NCBI GenBank assembly: GCA_034509735.1
Contig: JACGWO010000006.1
Coordinates: forward strand, 34,093,141 to 34,157,140
Length of the DNA: 64,000 bases
Direction of reading: 5' to 3'
Source: Sesamum alatum
Taxonomy: Eukaryota > Streptophyta > Magnoliopsida > Lamiales > Pedaliaceae
Below, piece by piece: positions 1 to 10,472 of the stretch (the stretch's first letter is position 1; the number at the start of each line of letters is the position of its first letter). The notes under the pieces were generated by a model. That model was not told where the DNA came from. It made no database searches and was given only the letters and a program-made list of their open reading frames with translations. Position numbers and translations under genes: made by a program.

Positions 1-225
1 TTAGAGAATATTTCAATTTTTCCCATTATTTAGCATTTTCATGTATATTTTTGTACTTATAAGAGGATAAGTGTAATATATACATATAGAGTGAGGCCAA
101 TATTATTATATTTTTTTCCTTATAGGTACAAAATTATTATACGAGAATGTTAAGCGAAAGGTAAAATTGAAAATTTTATGTAATTATTTTTGTTGAAATG
201 AACATTTTTCGTCAAAACTGTAACG

Positions 226-342
226 AATAGAGGTCAGGTGTAAACAGAGAATTTTCAAAGGGGGTGTAAGTGTAATTTCAAAACTTCTTTGGGGGAAAGT
301 GTAATTATACATTTTCATAGGGGGTCTAAGTGTAATTAACCC
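226..342. repeat. G-rich/GTGTAATT direct repeats, candidate left terminal region of the MULE
   Basis: Three imperfect direct repeats of about 30 bp each carry a G5 run followed by AAGTGTAATT (near 255-280, 287-312 and 316-342). They lie outside the 3' end of the minus-strand MULE transposase, where a terminal inverted repeat would be expected. I found no matching inverted arm near 6.5 kb, where a LINE abuts the element, so the terminal-repeat call is inference. Bases 1-225 are AT-rich with nothing recognisable. Confidence 0.35.
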
Positions 343-567
343 TTATTATTTTTGTGTATATTCAACTTTTTTCTTTTTTTTTTTTATTTTATTATTATTA
401 TTATTATTTAGTCTGCATATATTTAAAATAAATATACAACAAAAAATATTTATTAACACAAAAAATATAATTACATTAAAAAATTATATTTAAATCAAAG
501 AATAAAGTTTAAAAAATTATTTATAATAATTACAATTCTTAAAATTATTGTTGTCTTCTACGACCCC

Positions 568-3355
568 TCATCGACGCATCAGCTTGTCTTGAATGGCCCT
601 CCTTTGTTGGTATTGTTGTCTATCTCGCGTTTGTGGCCAATCCATCTCGTTAGGAATACGTGTGGTTTGGCTTCTACCACGATGAATGATGCCACGTAAA
701 GTAGTATCATGGACCAACTCAAATTGTGGAACATCCCAATAATCTTCCGCCATCAAAGGATGAAAAGACTTAGAATATGTTCTCCTGTAAGCCATTATAT
801 CATAATAGTCCTTCACCATTGATGGGGCACTAATTCTATATGCAGCGCATACCTTTTGAGCATGCGAGCACGGGATGCCGAATTGACTCCATTTGCCACA
901 TGAACATTCTCGTGTGGCAATTTTGACGACATGAGTGTTGAATCCATGTCCAGTCTGACGTTTTGTCACAACGGAGGCAGACTGTTGGTGCTGGTTGTAT
1001 CTCGTCACAACATGTTCAACACTTTTTTCGAACCAACGTTGGAACAATTTGTTTGCAAAGTCCGTCCATAGTTGGTTGTTGCTTAACATGACACCACTTT
1101 TGGCCATCCTCTCACGAAAATAGTGGACTGAACGAGCAAATGTTATTTTCACTATTGCAGTCACAGGCAATCGACGAGCCCCTTTCAGAACTCCATTGAT
1201 GCACTCTGACATGTTGGTTGTGAGAATTCCGCACCGCCATCCGCCATCGTGAGAAGCTGTCCATTTTTCCTTCTCAATATTCTCTAAGTACACAAACGCT
1301 TCTAATTTGTGAGCCTTTATCTCGTTCATTGTTCGATTGAACTTGCTGATTTGATATTCAGAACCAGCTCTCCAACAAAGGTCCTTCAGTTCGACATTCT
1401 TGTGACGACTGTTGAAATTAGAACATACGTGCCGCAAGCAATATCTGTGCACTCCCTGTGGTGGCCCAAAATCTGGAATTTTTTTCACTGCTCTGATGAG
1501 ACCCGCATTACGGTCAGAAATAAGACACATCCCAGACCGTCCTCTTATAATATGTTTGCTCAACATTTGAAGAAACCAAGTCCAAGATGCTTCGAATTCT
1601 TCATCTACAATAGCAAACGCAAGAGGAAGTACCTGTTGATTCCCATCCATGGCAGCTGCAATCAACATTTTGTGCTTGTACTTTGTGTATAAATGTGTTC
1701 CATCGACACTGATGACATTGCGATAGTATTGGAACCCATCGATACACGGTTTGAATGCCCAGAAGATGTATTTTATCACGTATGCATTGCTTGATCGCTG
1801 AAAGTATTTATGTTCCCATTCAACAATCGTCCCTTCATTATACTTTTGGAGAGCTCCCATGAAGTTTGGTAGCTTTCGAACTGAACTCTCCCATGTGCCA
1901 TAAACGGTTTCACGGGCCATCTTCAAACTGTACCATGCCTTTTGGTATGTTATGTTGAACCCTGTGTGGTCCTTCACAGTTTGTATGACATGCTTGATTC
2001 CATATGAGGGGTCGCATTTTACCTGCCCTAATAATAAAGAAGCAATGTGCCTTCTGTCTAAATTGCAGTGTTCGAGGGACATATCGTTAATAACACATGT
2101 GTGGTCCCCCTTATATTTTGTTATTTCCCAACGGCCCTTTCTCGGTTTTATTATTCCACGTAGCTCCCATCTACACCATACATCTGGAACGTGAAAAAAA
2201 AAATATGAATACACTTTCTAATAAAATTGTGATAGACGATTATACATTATTGATACGTACCTGGGGTGCTATGTTTACAGACGACCTTCCATTTTTTGTG
2301 GTACTCTCAAGTACCACATACTCACGCCGTGCATGTCGTATCGAGTGATCTTTCACCGCTCCTATTAAATGATCTTTATTTTTGAAAATCATTCCCACAT
2401 CAAGTCTCCCTTCATTAGCATCATAAAATTTTGCATACTTTGACGGAACATCAATGGAGTCAGCAGGTATCTCCGGGAATGTACGATCAAAAAATGGTAT
2501 GGAACGGTAAAACATTTCCTCATTAGTGTTATTTGGCATAGACGGTTCATTGGTTGGTGGCATACCTTGAGAGTGGGCTGCAAATGTTTCAGCCATGTCA
2601 TTTATGTCAGCCTCGTTCTCAGGATCCTCGGGTGGTATTGGAAATGCAGCTTCATCTGGTTCAGACATATGATCTGAAAAATCGGCGAAACTATCAGCTT
2701 GAGGATCTTCTTCATGATCCTCTTCAGGGTCTTCTTCGAACACTGGCTCGTCGTTGCTCCGTGAATGGGTTGCCCCGGGTTGAATTCCAATGTTTTCCAG
2801 GCCTTGTGTAACAGCAACCACGTCAGGTGTTGAGTCATATTTGCCGTAATTTGAAGCACTCCCAAAAAAAATCACCACCAGATGGACCTGCAAAAAATTA
2901 CCATCGGAAGGACCGGCAAAAAAATCACGGTTCGAGGAAGAAGGTAGACCTTCATTGGCTAAAAGTGATATGTAGTTGCCCCAAGGTTGGCTAAACGTAT
3001 TTGATGGCTGTGATGGGTATTAATGTTCTTTTTCAATATATATTTCTAAGATTGGAAAGCCTGATGCAGGATCCAAAAAGAATGACAAAGTGTCATCATC
3101 TTGGATTGGCATGAGTGTCTCTTTGATACGACCGAGATAATGGCATGCATGTTTTGCGAATACTTTCAATGAGTATTCGTTGCTATCAACACCTGTCTGC
3201 TGGTATAACCTCGCTATGAATTGAGAATAATTTGATGAACGAGATACCCTCAATGTAGCAAAAGGCAAACGATCGTAGGTCACTGACCAACCATCATTAG
3301 ATACCTCACCACTAAAGTATAAAATAACTTCTATTCTAGATGATGAAAACGACAT
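568..3355 (-). pseudogene. Mutator-like (MuDR/MULE) transposase, lightly damaged
   Basis: DDE transposase of the Mutator superfamily, expected to cut and paste the element in the nucleus. The C-terminal exon is open for 548 codons (2214-568). It shows the first catalytic Asp in VISVDGTHL, the second in CLISDRNAGL, the Glu in TTNMSECINGV, and a C-terminal SWIM zinc finger (ECSCGKWSQFGIPCSHAQ). Upstream coding continues in one frame from about 3355 (MSFSSSRIEV) to 2262. It is broken by one in-frame TAA at 3020-3022 (probably CAA to TAA), a compensated pair of T-run indels near 2880-2900, and a frameshift in the A6 run at 2292-2297. A donor at about 2261 (CAG/GTACGT) and an acceptor at about 2178 define a short intron. 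The Asp/Glu-rich middle (about 2760-2560) is typical of this family. The catalytic exon is intact but the full protein cannot be made as written. The neighbouring SANT and PMD genes on the other strand probably belong to the same element. Confidence 0.9.
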
Positions 3356-3530
3356 ATTTTGTAGATGTTTTACGGCTAAAAACAACAACCCTGTGTGGAG
3401 ATATTTTCAATATAAGGTATGTTACACCAATGCGGGATGAGGTTCATAAGGTTGAGCATATCTATTTATAGAAAAACCGAATGCACTTCACATATGAATA
3501 CATAAAAAAATATATATATAAAAAAAAAAG

Positions 3531-3688
3531 GCTACATGATGCAACCTTTATCAAAGGCTGCATCATGCAGCTATTTGACAACCTTGGCACCAAGGACAAG
3601 TCCTTGGTGCCAAGGACGTGACTTCATGATGCAGCCTTATCAAAGGCTGCATCATGAAGTCACGTGATAAAGGCTGCATTACTGCAGC
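3531..3688. repeat. Hairpin cluster I (three consecutive inverted repeats)
   Basis: Three foldbacks lie end to end. (1) 3531-3549 pairs with 3553-3571, 19 bp with two transition mismatches and a 3-nt loop. (2) 3582-3597 pairs with 3600-3615, 16 bp perfect with a 2-nt loop. (3) 3616-3638 pairs with 3643-3665, 23 bp perfect with a 4-nt loop. A shorter GCTGCA/TGCAGC pair follows at 3673-3688. Arms 1 and 3 share the core GATGCAGCCTT. The cluster lies between the divergently transcribed transposase and SANT gene, in the bidirectional promoter position. Confidence 0.9.
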
Positions 3689-3770
3689 TTTTTTTCGGGT
3701 TTTCCGATACGTGATGTATTTATATGTACCGTCTCAAACATCTGTTTTTCAAAGTAGTAAAATCTTCAAC

Positions 3771-4295
3771 ATGCAAAGCGGGAATAAGGATGGATGGTAT
3801 TACCAGAACAACCTCTTCTATAAGGGGAAATGGTCGGAGGAGCTAGAACAGATTTTTGTGGATGAACTGTTACGGCAACTCGATTTTGGCCATTTCAACC
3901 CCGACGCCGTCGAATATTGTAACATCCACTGGGCATTGAAAAAGGTAAACAAGAAGGCTTTGAACCCAATATCGCACGATGAGGGTGTTCATCGTTTACA
4001 CATCTTGAAGCAACGTTACCAATGTTACCGAGGTCTTAAAATGACGCATGGAATCTCATGCGATGCAAGAACGGGTATATTGACTGCTAATGAAGCAGTT
4101 TGGAAGCAGATTTGCATGCCTCCGTGTGACCGTTATGTCAAGTGTTATGTCAATGCATTAGAAAGGCACTGGAATGCATTATGGGCGCTATTTGAATCCA
4201 AAGAATGCATGAGCATAGACCCAAGGACACTTATCCCTCCAAGACCACCATTAGAGGATGGAGGGTATGGTCCTTCAAGCTCATCAACAAAGTAA
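3771..4295 (+). CDS. SANT/Myb-like DNA-binding protein carried by the MULE
   Basis: An intact 174-codon frame beginning MQSGNKDGWYY. The open frame extends upstream to an ATG at 3654, but that ATG sits inside the arm of hairpin 3, so I choose 3771. A TATTTATATG box lies upstream near 3716. The core begins KGKWSEELEQIFVDEL, continues with spaced Trp and aromatic residues (WALKKVNKK, LKQRYQCYRGL) and ends VWKQICMPP. This pattern fits the plant Myb/SANT-like DNA-binding family (Myb_DNA-bind_3 type). A probable role is binding element DNA with or beside the transposase, by analogy with Harbinger ORF1; this is inference. There are no stops or frameshifts, unlike both neighbouring genes. The C-terminus is Pro- and Ser-rich. 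Confidence 0.65.
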   Translation: MQSGNKDGWYYQNNLFYKGKWSEELEQIFVDELLRQLDFGHFNPDAVEYCNIHWALKKVNKKALNPISHDEGVHRLHILKQRYQCYRGLKMTHGISCDARTGILTANEAVWKQICMPPCDRYVKCYVNALERHWNALWALFESKECMSIDPRTLIPPRPPLEDGGYGPSSSSTK

Positions 4296-4406
4296 ATTAT
4301 TAGTCATGCATTGGCTCTATTGTTGTTGTTTAAGTTTAAATTAAAATTATTATTATTAAAATTTAAAAAATTATTATTTAAATAATTTTTTTTAAAAAAA
4401 AATAAC

Positions 4407-4579
4407 TCACGGGCTGCTGACTTGCTGCAGGTGCGGCAAGGCTACATTGCTGCAGCCTTGCGGTCACAGGCTGCTTAGCAGCCCGTGACCGCTGCAGCAT
4501 ACTGCTGCTGCGGCTATGCTGCAGCTGCACTGCTGCAGCTATGCTCATCTTTAGGGTCACGGGTTATACCGTGACCCTA
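4407..4579. repeat. Hairpin cluster II
   Basis: A second set of inverted repeats lies between the SANT and PMD genes. A 12-bp perfect outer pair (4407-4418 with 4477-4488) encloses a smaller CAAGGCT/AGCCTTG pair (4437-4443 with 4454-4460). It is followed by GCTGCAG-rich sequence, and then by an 11-bp perfect pair with a 6-nt loop (4552-4562 with 4569-4579). The second hairpin stands where the missing 5' part of the PMD coding sequence should be. Confidence 0.85.
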
Positions 4580-4589
4580 ATATATATGG

Positions 4590-6293
4590 GGACTCCCAAT
4601 AGACGGACTTGCCGTGACCGGCGTAGATCGGGAGAGATCTTGGACAGAATGGCAAGAATATTGTGCTCTTTATTTGGGTTTCACGCCCGACGATGGGGAA
4701 CTTAGGGGTTCGCGTGTGTCCATAAACGCAATTTTGCGTCACATTACACCAATCAGAATTGATGATAACACACCGTTCCCCAATATTGTACAATATGCAC
4801 GTTGTATGGCATTAATTCTTTTCGGTAGGGTGATGTTCCCTGATTCATCTGGGCATCTGGTATCATTACTATATGTCCAGAAATTAGAGGATATCGACGC
4901 CGTCCGAAACTATAGTTGGGGCAGTGCTGTGGTCGCATTCTTGTACCGTGAATTGTGTAATGCCAGCACCAAAGGCAAAGCCCAAATTGGTGGCCCGTTG
5001 CAGTTACTGCAGGTAAAATTAAATATTTATATTTCTCATTAACTAACTTATTGCAATATTTTATTTTTGACACAAGCTTATTATTTTACAGATTTGGGCT
5101 TGGTCGCGTATCACACCAATAACACCCGGTCTTGGTGATGAACGTGTAACGATGGGGCCAATACAAACTTATAATAATCGGCTCCTTCTAATACCACCGT
5201 ACGGTGCAACGTGGAACAAAAAACACAACTTCACCCGCACTGTACGGTGGACTGTCCGGGTATTTAGAGATATGCTAGATAGCATGACGGCTGATCAGGT
5301 AAACAAGACTCATCGTTATGCATATTTATTTATGAATATTAATTACCCACTAATTTAACATATTTGCTTTTATTTCAGTTTCTTTGGCAGCCGTACGACA
5401 TGAATTTGGAGAACATTCTAGCCTACTCAGATGAGTTCAACCCCCAGTTGTGGACATCAATATGTCCTCTAATATTTTATGCCTTGTGAAAATGCATCAT
5501 CCTGAACGGGTACTTCGTCAATTCGGAATGAGGCAAGACATTCCACAGGGTACAGACAGTCGGGAATTCAACCTCCATAACATTTCCCGTAGAGCACGTG
5601 GGGGCACAGACTGGGAGACTCATCACGCGATATACGTTAGTAGATGGGGTAGACGAGATGAAACGATTGTGCGCCGACCACCCATTTCCAACGGAAGAGA
5701 TACAGAAAATGGATATTGGAATTGGTACGGTAGAATAACTCGTCAATCGTCTCATCATCTACTGATAGACGTGTGGAGAGTGGCTATCAACCTGGACATG
5801 CACCAACAATACAACATGTGGTATGTTGTGCAATAAAACTTGATTCATGTTACACCCATTTTTCTCTTAGATTTAAATTCATTATTTTAAAATTGGTGCA
5901 GGAGCAATATGCAGAGACCCTTCATCTAAGTGTTCAATCTCCACAACCAATTTCGAAGAGTCTTTGCAAATACATCAGCGGTTTATTATCGGAATGACTG
6001 AACTTCGTGAAATGCTTTCTCATTTTCCGAGGGATAATCAGCCCGAACAACAAGCAGTGCCACATGATAATGCTCTGTCTACGTCCCACAGACAAAGGAG
6101 AAGCAGTAGTAGAATGTCTACAAGTTCACTTAGAGGTGATGATACTATTGGGGCAGATATAGCTGGTCCATCCACAGTGCATACACCTCTAAATGTATAT
6201 GAAGATTACTACGTGTCTCAACCGCCCCAACAAAATGATTGGTTTGATTCAGCTTCATACATGCCAAGCCAACAACCTTATTTTTTTTTTACA
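4590..6293 (+). pseudogene. Plant mobile domain (PMD, MAIN/MAIL1-like) gene, truncated and frameshifted
   Basis: PMD proteins occur both as host silencing factors (MAIN, MAIL1) and as passengers of MULE and Ty3 elements. The frame enters at WGLPIDGLAVTGVD, a conserved early PMD motif, with no start codon and none of the N-terminal part that normally precedes it. Exons: about 4590-5012, 5092-5298, 5379 to about 5830, then from about 5902, with consensus splice sites (CAG/GTAAA, ACAG/A, CAG/GTAA, TTTCAG/T). Conserved stretches include WTEWQEYCALYLGF, YNNRLLLIPPYGATW and HPERVLRQFGMRQDIP. A missing base near 5487 (LIFYA to VKMHHPE) and another indel near 5765 (to ESGYQPGHAP) break the frame. The C-terminal tail is Ser/Gln-rich and runs into an (AAT)n tract. 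Function is lost. Its place beside a MULE transposase suggests it is a passenger gene. Confidence 0.8.
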
Positions 6294-6306
6294 TTTATAT
6301 GTGTAG

Positions 6307-6307
<1 letters not shown>

Positions 6308-6378
<71 letters not shown>
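6308..6378. repeat. (AAT)n microsatellite
   Basis: About 23 uninterrupted AAT units just after the PMD tail, degrading into AAAAT units to about 6405. A poly-Ile reading frame through it is an artefact. Confidence 0.97.
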
Positions 6379-6381
<3 letters not shown>

Positions 6382-6427
6382 TAAAAATAAAAATAAAAAA
6401 AAATAAGTAGAAGTCGAACTCATATGA

Positions 6428-6522
6428 TTGAAGTCGAACTCGCGGAGTTCGACTTCAAGAATTAAAAAAAAAATAAAATAAAATTTAGGTAAAACTCGAA
6501 CTCTCTGAGTTCGACTTTTACC
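6428..6522. repeat. Hairpin cluster III
   Basis: Two related foldbacks lie downstream of the PMD gene. 6428-6441 pairs perfectly with 6445-6458 (14 bp, 3-nt loop). 6488-6503 pairs with 6507-6522 (16 bp, one mismatch, 3-nt loop). Both arms share TCGAACTC/GAGTTCGA. This is the third gene boundary of the MULE marked by such structures. The AT-rich end of the LINE follows within 20 bp. Confidence 0.9.
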
Positions 6523-6540
6523 AATTATGTTATATATATT

Positions 6541-9389
6541 ATAATATTTTTATTTTTATTATTTTTTATTTTATTAATATTAAATAAATAAATAAGCCCA
6601 ACTTGGTTCATCTCCCTATAGCAAAAAGATATTTTAACTGCATAGAAATCTTTCACCAGTCTTCTGCTATCCCTAATTAAAGGGATTAAGTCCTTCGGTA
6701 TTGGAAATTCCCTGCGAAGAAGTAGCAACAAAATTTTGGAGTCAGATTCCACATAGAGGTTTTGAAAATGTTGGTTCCTCGCTAAAATCAAGTCATCCCT
6801 TAGAGCTCTACATTCAGCCGTGTTGTTGGATGAAATGCTGATGAAAGCTGAGAAAGCCACCATGAATGAACCCTCACCATTCCGGATAACCCCACCACAA
6901 CCAGCTGGACCTAGATTGCCTAAAGAAGATCCATCTGTATTCAGCTTATACCCAGGGATGGGTAGGAGACCACTTACATAAGAGGGAAAACGAGGGTTTG
7001 ACGGAGGAGATTTGGGGCTGAAAATTTGAAGTCATACCTTGTGCTTTCAACTAGATCTGGTATGTATTTATAGTAGTATTACGAAAGAGTGCTTCGTTCC
7101 TATTTTTCTAGATTAGCCCAAGTGTATGAACAAAAAGAAGTTGTTTATGTAATTCCTTCTTCAGATTATGTAAAATGATTAAAAAATGGGTAGATTTAAG
7201 AAGGGATATTTTAGGTAGCTTTGTATCCGCAATTGAACGAAAATAGCGACATTCAGTAAAGATATGGACAACATCCTCAATATTTTCCTGACATAGAGAA
7301 CATGTTGGACTATTAAGCCATTTTCTATTATAGAGGAACAGAGATGTTGGTAGACCTTCGTGGCATAGTTGCCAAAGGAAAAACATAATCTTTGGTGTAG
7401 TGCAAATTTTTCTTAAACACTTCCAAGGTATATGAGGGCCTTGAAAAACAGAGTGAATTAGACAGAAGCCATTGGTAAGCAGTAGATAGAGAGAACTCAC
7501 CATTTTTAGACCAATTCCAAACAATCAAATCTTCCTGTTCAGTGCAAGGTATAGGAGTAGATAAAATAAGTTTCAAAATATGATCTGGTATATACTGTAA
7601 GATGTTTGTTAAATCCCATTTTTTCTCACTGGTGATTAAATTACTAACACTAAGATTTTGTAAATGTTTAGGGGTACTCTCAAGTTGTGATTTAATAGAG
7701 TAGGAGGAAAACCATTTATCAGTCCAAACATTTATTGAATTACCTGTCCCTAATATATGACGTTTGGAATCACATATTGATGGAATGGTCTTGTGAATTT
7801 GTTTCTAGATATAGCCGTGATAATGTTTTGACAAAGCATGTAAGAAATGGGAGTTTGGGAAATATTTGCTTTTGAAAAGCTGGAAGCATAGTGAAGGCTC
7901 TTCCTGACTGAATTTCCAACCCCACCTTAATAAACATGCTTGGTTTAAGGTATGCAGATCTCTTATTCCCAAACCTCCCAAATGTGTGGGTGTTGTGACA
8001 ATATGCCAAGGAACATAACTACATCTCTTACCTGTAGCCATTCCATTCCATAGGAATCGTTTACTCACTGTGTTTAATCTATGTATGATAGAAACCGGGA
8101 CCTTAAAAACATTCATGTTGTACAGAGGTTTTGTATTTAAAACATATTTGATTAGTACGCATCTACCTGTATAAGATAAAGTTCTATTGTACCAAGAATT
8201 TTTAGGTTTTCAGTTTTAGAAATAATATGATAAAAATCCTCTCTAGAGAGTCGACCCATAACATAAGGTAGTCCTAAATACTTATCTTTATCTTGGTTGA
8301 ATTGAATATGTAATATTTCTGCAATATCTCTTTTTAGAGTATGAGGGCAGTTATGGGATAGTAGAAATTTAGATTCAACGTATGTTTAAACCAGAATAAG
8401 AAGAAAAGTCACTGAGAGTTTGAGTAAGGTAAGAAATGGATTTATGATTTTCTCTTAAGAACATTAAGCAATCATCCGTGTAACATAGAATAGGGATTTT
8501 TGGGCCCCCTTTGGAGGCTGACATAGCATCTACAAGACCATTATTCATGTATGTTGTAATTTTTGTATAAGTGGTTCCGAACATAGGATAAAAATATATA
8601 GAGATAAAGGATCTCCTTGTCTTATCCCTTGCTTTGGACACCACTGAGTAGATTGAAATCCATTAACACGCATGGAGAAAGAAACAGTAGAGACACATGT
8701 CATAATCCACTGCACAAATTGACTAGGAAATTGAAATAATGAGAGGCAAAATTTAATATAATCCCAGTCTATTTTGTCATATGCTTTTTCAAGATCCAAT
8801 TTTAAAGCCATGAAATGTTGTTTACCCATTTTACTCTTCATGGTATGTAAACATCTCATGTGCAATCATTACATTATCAGATACAAGTCTTTTGCAGAAA
8901 AGCATTCTGTAATAGAGAGATTAGTTCTCCTATAAAATGTTTCATACGGTTGACTAGGATATTAGCAATAATTTTATAAACCATGTTACAAAGGCTAATA
9001 GGCCTAAATTGTTTATGCAAAGTTGGATTAGGCCATTTAGGTATAACAATTATGTTGGTCTTATTACAGAAACTAGGGAGGTAACCTGTGTTAAAAAAAT
9101 CAGAAACCATAGCTATAATAGTGGGTTTGACATGGTCCCAATGCTGGAAGAAAAATTTAGAATTTAATCCATCCGGACCCGGAGATTTCATGGTTCCAAT
9201 TCGTTTCACCCTTTGAAATATCTCTTCTTCCGTAATGGGTTTAATAAGTAATTCTTATTGGACCCTATTCTAAGATGGAGATTGCCCATAAAAAAAATTT
9301 GCCGCATTAGAAGTCTGAAGAGGAGGTATTTATACTTTGGAAATAGGTACCAAAAGATTCACAAATATCCTTATGATTATAAATCCATT
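6541..9389 (-). pseudogene. 5'-truncated plant L1-type LINE (RT, zinc-binding domain, RNase H)
   Basis: Minus-strand ORF2 remnant of a non-LTR retrotransposon. In coding order: the RT fingers (SPGPDGLNSKFF, FRPISLCNMVYKIIAN, 9209-8880); the palm with LKLDLEKAYDKIDW and QGIRQGDPLS (8865-8545); a catalytic box that reads CYTDDCLMF, so A is replaced by T in the usual FADD (near 8480); the zf-RVT region (CSLCQENIEDVVHIFTECRYF, 7524-7108); and an RNase H segment (NNTAECRALRDDL, VESDSKILL, 6863-6600). It is split by many frameshifts and stops. The 3' end shows an A/T-rich tail near 6541-6598. The endonuclease is absent, and coding similarity (WIYNHKDICESFGTYFQS) runs up to the Harbinger boundary near 9390. 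Confidence 0.9.
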
Positions 9390-9409
9390 GGAGCGTGTTT
9401 ACTATGTTT

Positions 9410-9445
9410 GATTAGTCTTGATATCATGTTTAATCAAGACTAATC
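9410..9445. repeat. 13-bp perfect inverted repeat near the Harbinger left end
   Basis: GATTAGTCTTGAT at 9410-9422 pairs with ATCAAGACTAATC at 9433-9445 across a 10-nt loop. The arm is flanked on both sides by a TGTTTACTA motif (near 9396 and 9449), so it looks like a duplicated, inverted terminal segment. Confidence 0.85.
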
Positions 9446-9658
9446 GCTTGTTTACTAGCTAAAATCGTGGCCTGTAAGTTTGGGAAGAGGCCCATCATAA
9501 ATGCACAATTTCGTAACAAACTAGTTCAGCCCTCTTCGGGCTTGAATAGCTTGTCACTCAGTCCAGGAAAATTGCCAATTTTATTGGTTTCCATAAATAG
9601 CCTCACTTTTCGAAGCAAAATGCAAGTTTACCCATAACTGGTGGAATTTACCATCTAC

Positions 9659-9689
9659 TGTGTCAAGTGCATTAATTGCACTTGACACA
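9659..9689. repeat. 13-bp perfect inverted repeat, subterminal Harbinger
   Basis: TGTGTCAAGTGCA at 9659-9671 pairs with TGCACTTGACACA at 9677-9689 around TTAAT. It may be a transposase or ORF1 binding site. The remaining sequence to 10472 is a non-coding, AT-rich leader. Confidence 0.85.
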
Positions 9690-10472
9690 TTTATTACTTT
9701 ACTATCTCATCTTCCTCTTCACATTTTTTTTATCCGAATGGAACATATCTCTCTCAAGAACTGATAAATTGCCTTCTTCTTCTTAATTTTTTTTTCCTGA
9801 GCTTTTCACCCAAGATTCCACAAGACAGATCTCCAGCGATTGAGCAACAATAGCTGTCTGTGTTAACACATTTCCATCATCTAACATGTACTTGTTTTAT
9901 CTATTTTAATTTTTTATTGCCAACTAATTACTACATTTACTTATACCTGACTTTGGTGGTTTGTAGGATCTGATGTTGTCGGCTTGAAGATATCTTGGAG
10001 GAGTGAATACAAAATAGCTTAGGTCAATTTAATCTCAAGACAAATAAAACTCCTTTCGTACATTTAAATACAACTCCATGCTCTGTTTCCTTTTGGAGAG
10101 CCCATATTCCGTGTGTTACTGAATGGGAAAATGTGCAAGTCACTTGATTGTTTGGTAATAAACTGTTATTAGATTAACCTATTAAGTATGTTGCCATTAC
10201 CATCATGCTTTGTTCTGTATGGTGTACTGTGTACATTACGTACTTGCTCACTATATCGTAGTGCACTTCTACTACTTATCTTTGTGTTATGCTCAGATTA
10301 ATGGCTGTTTAAAGCGTGATGATGTCTAGTATCTTTTAATTTTTTGTTTAATCAGTTATAAACTGTGCTGGCCTCTAACTTGCTCCACATACACGGTATA
10401 ATGTGTATAACACAATTGATTATTGTAATTGGATTTGTATCTTTATTATGTCATTTGCTGTTTTATAATAGG

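Noticed and set aside
1309..1692. Plus-strand frame of 127 codons and other frames antisense to the MULE transposase
   Set aside because: They are shadows of the catalytic exon, which has clear motifs on the minus strand.
5964..6410. Frame ending in a poly-Ile run
   Set aside because: The C-terminal run is the (AAT)n microsatellite; only the part to about 6290 is PMD-derived.
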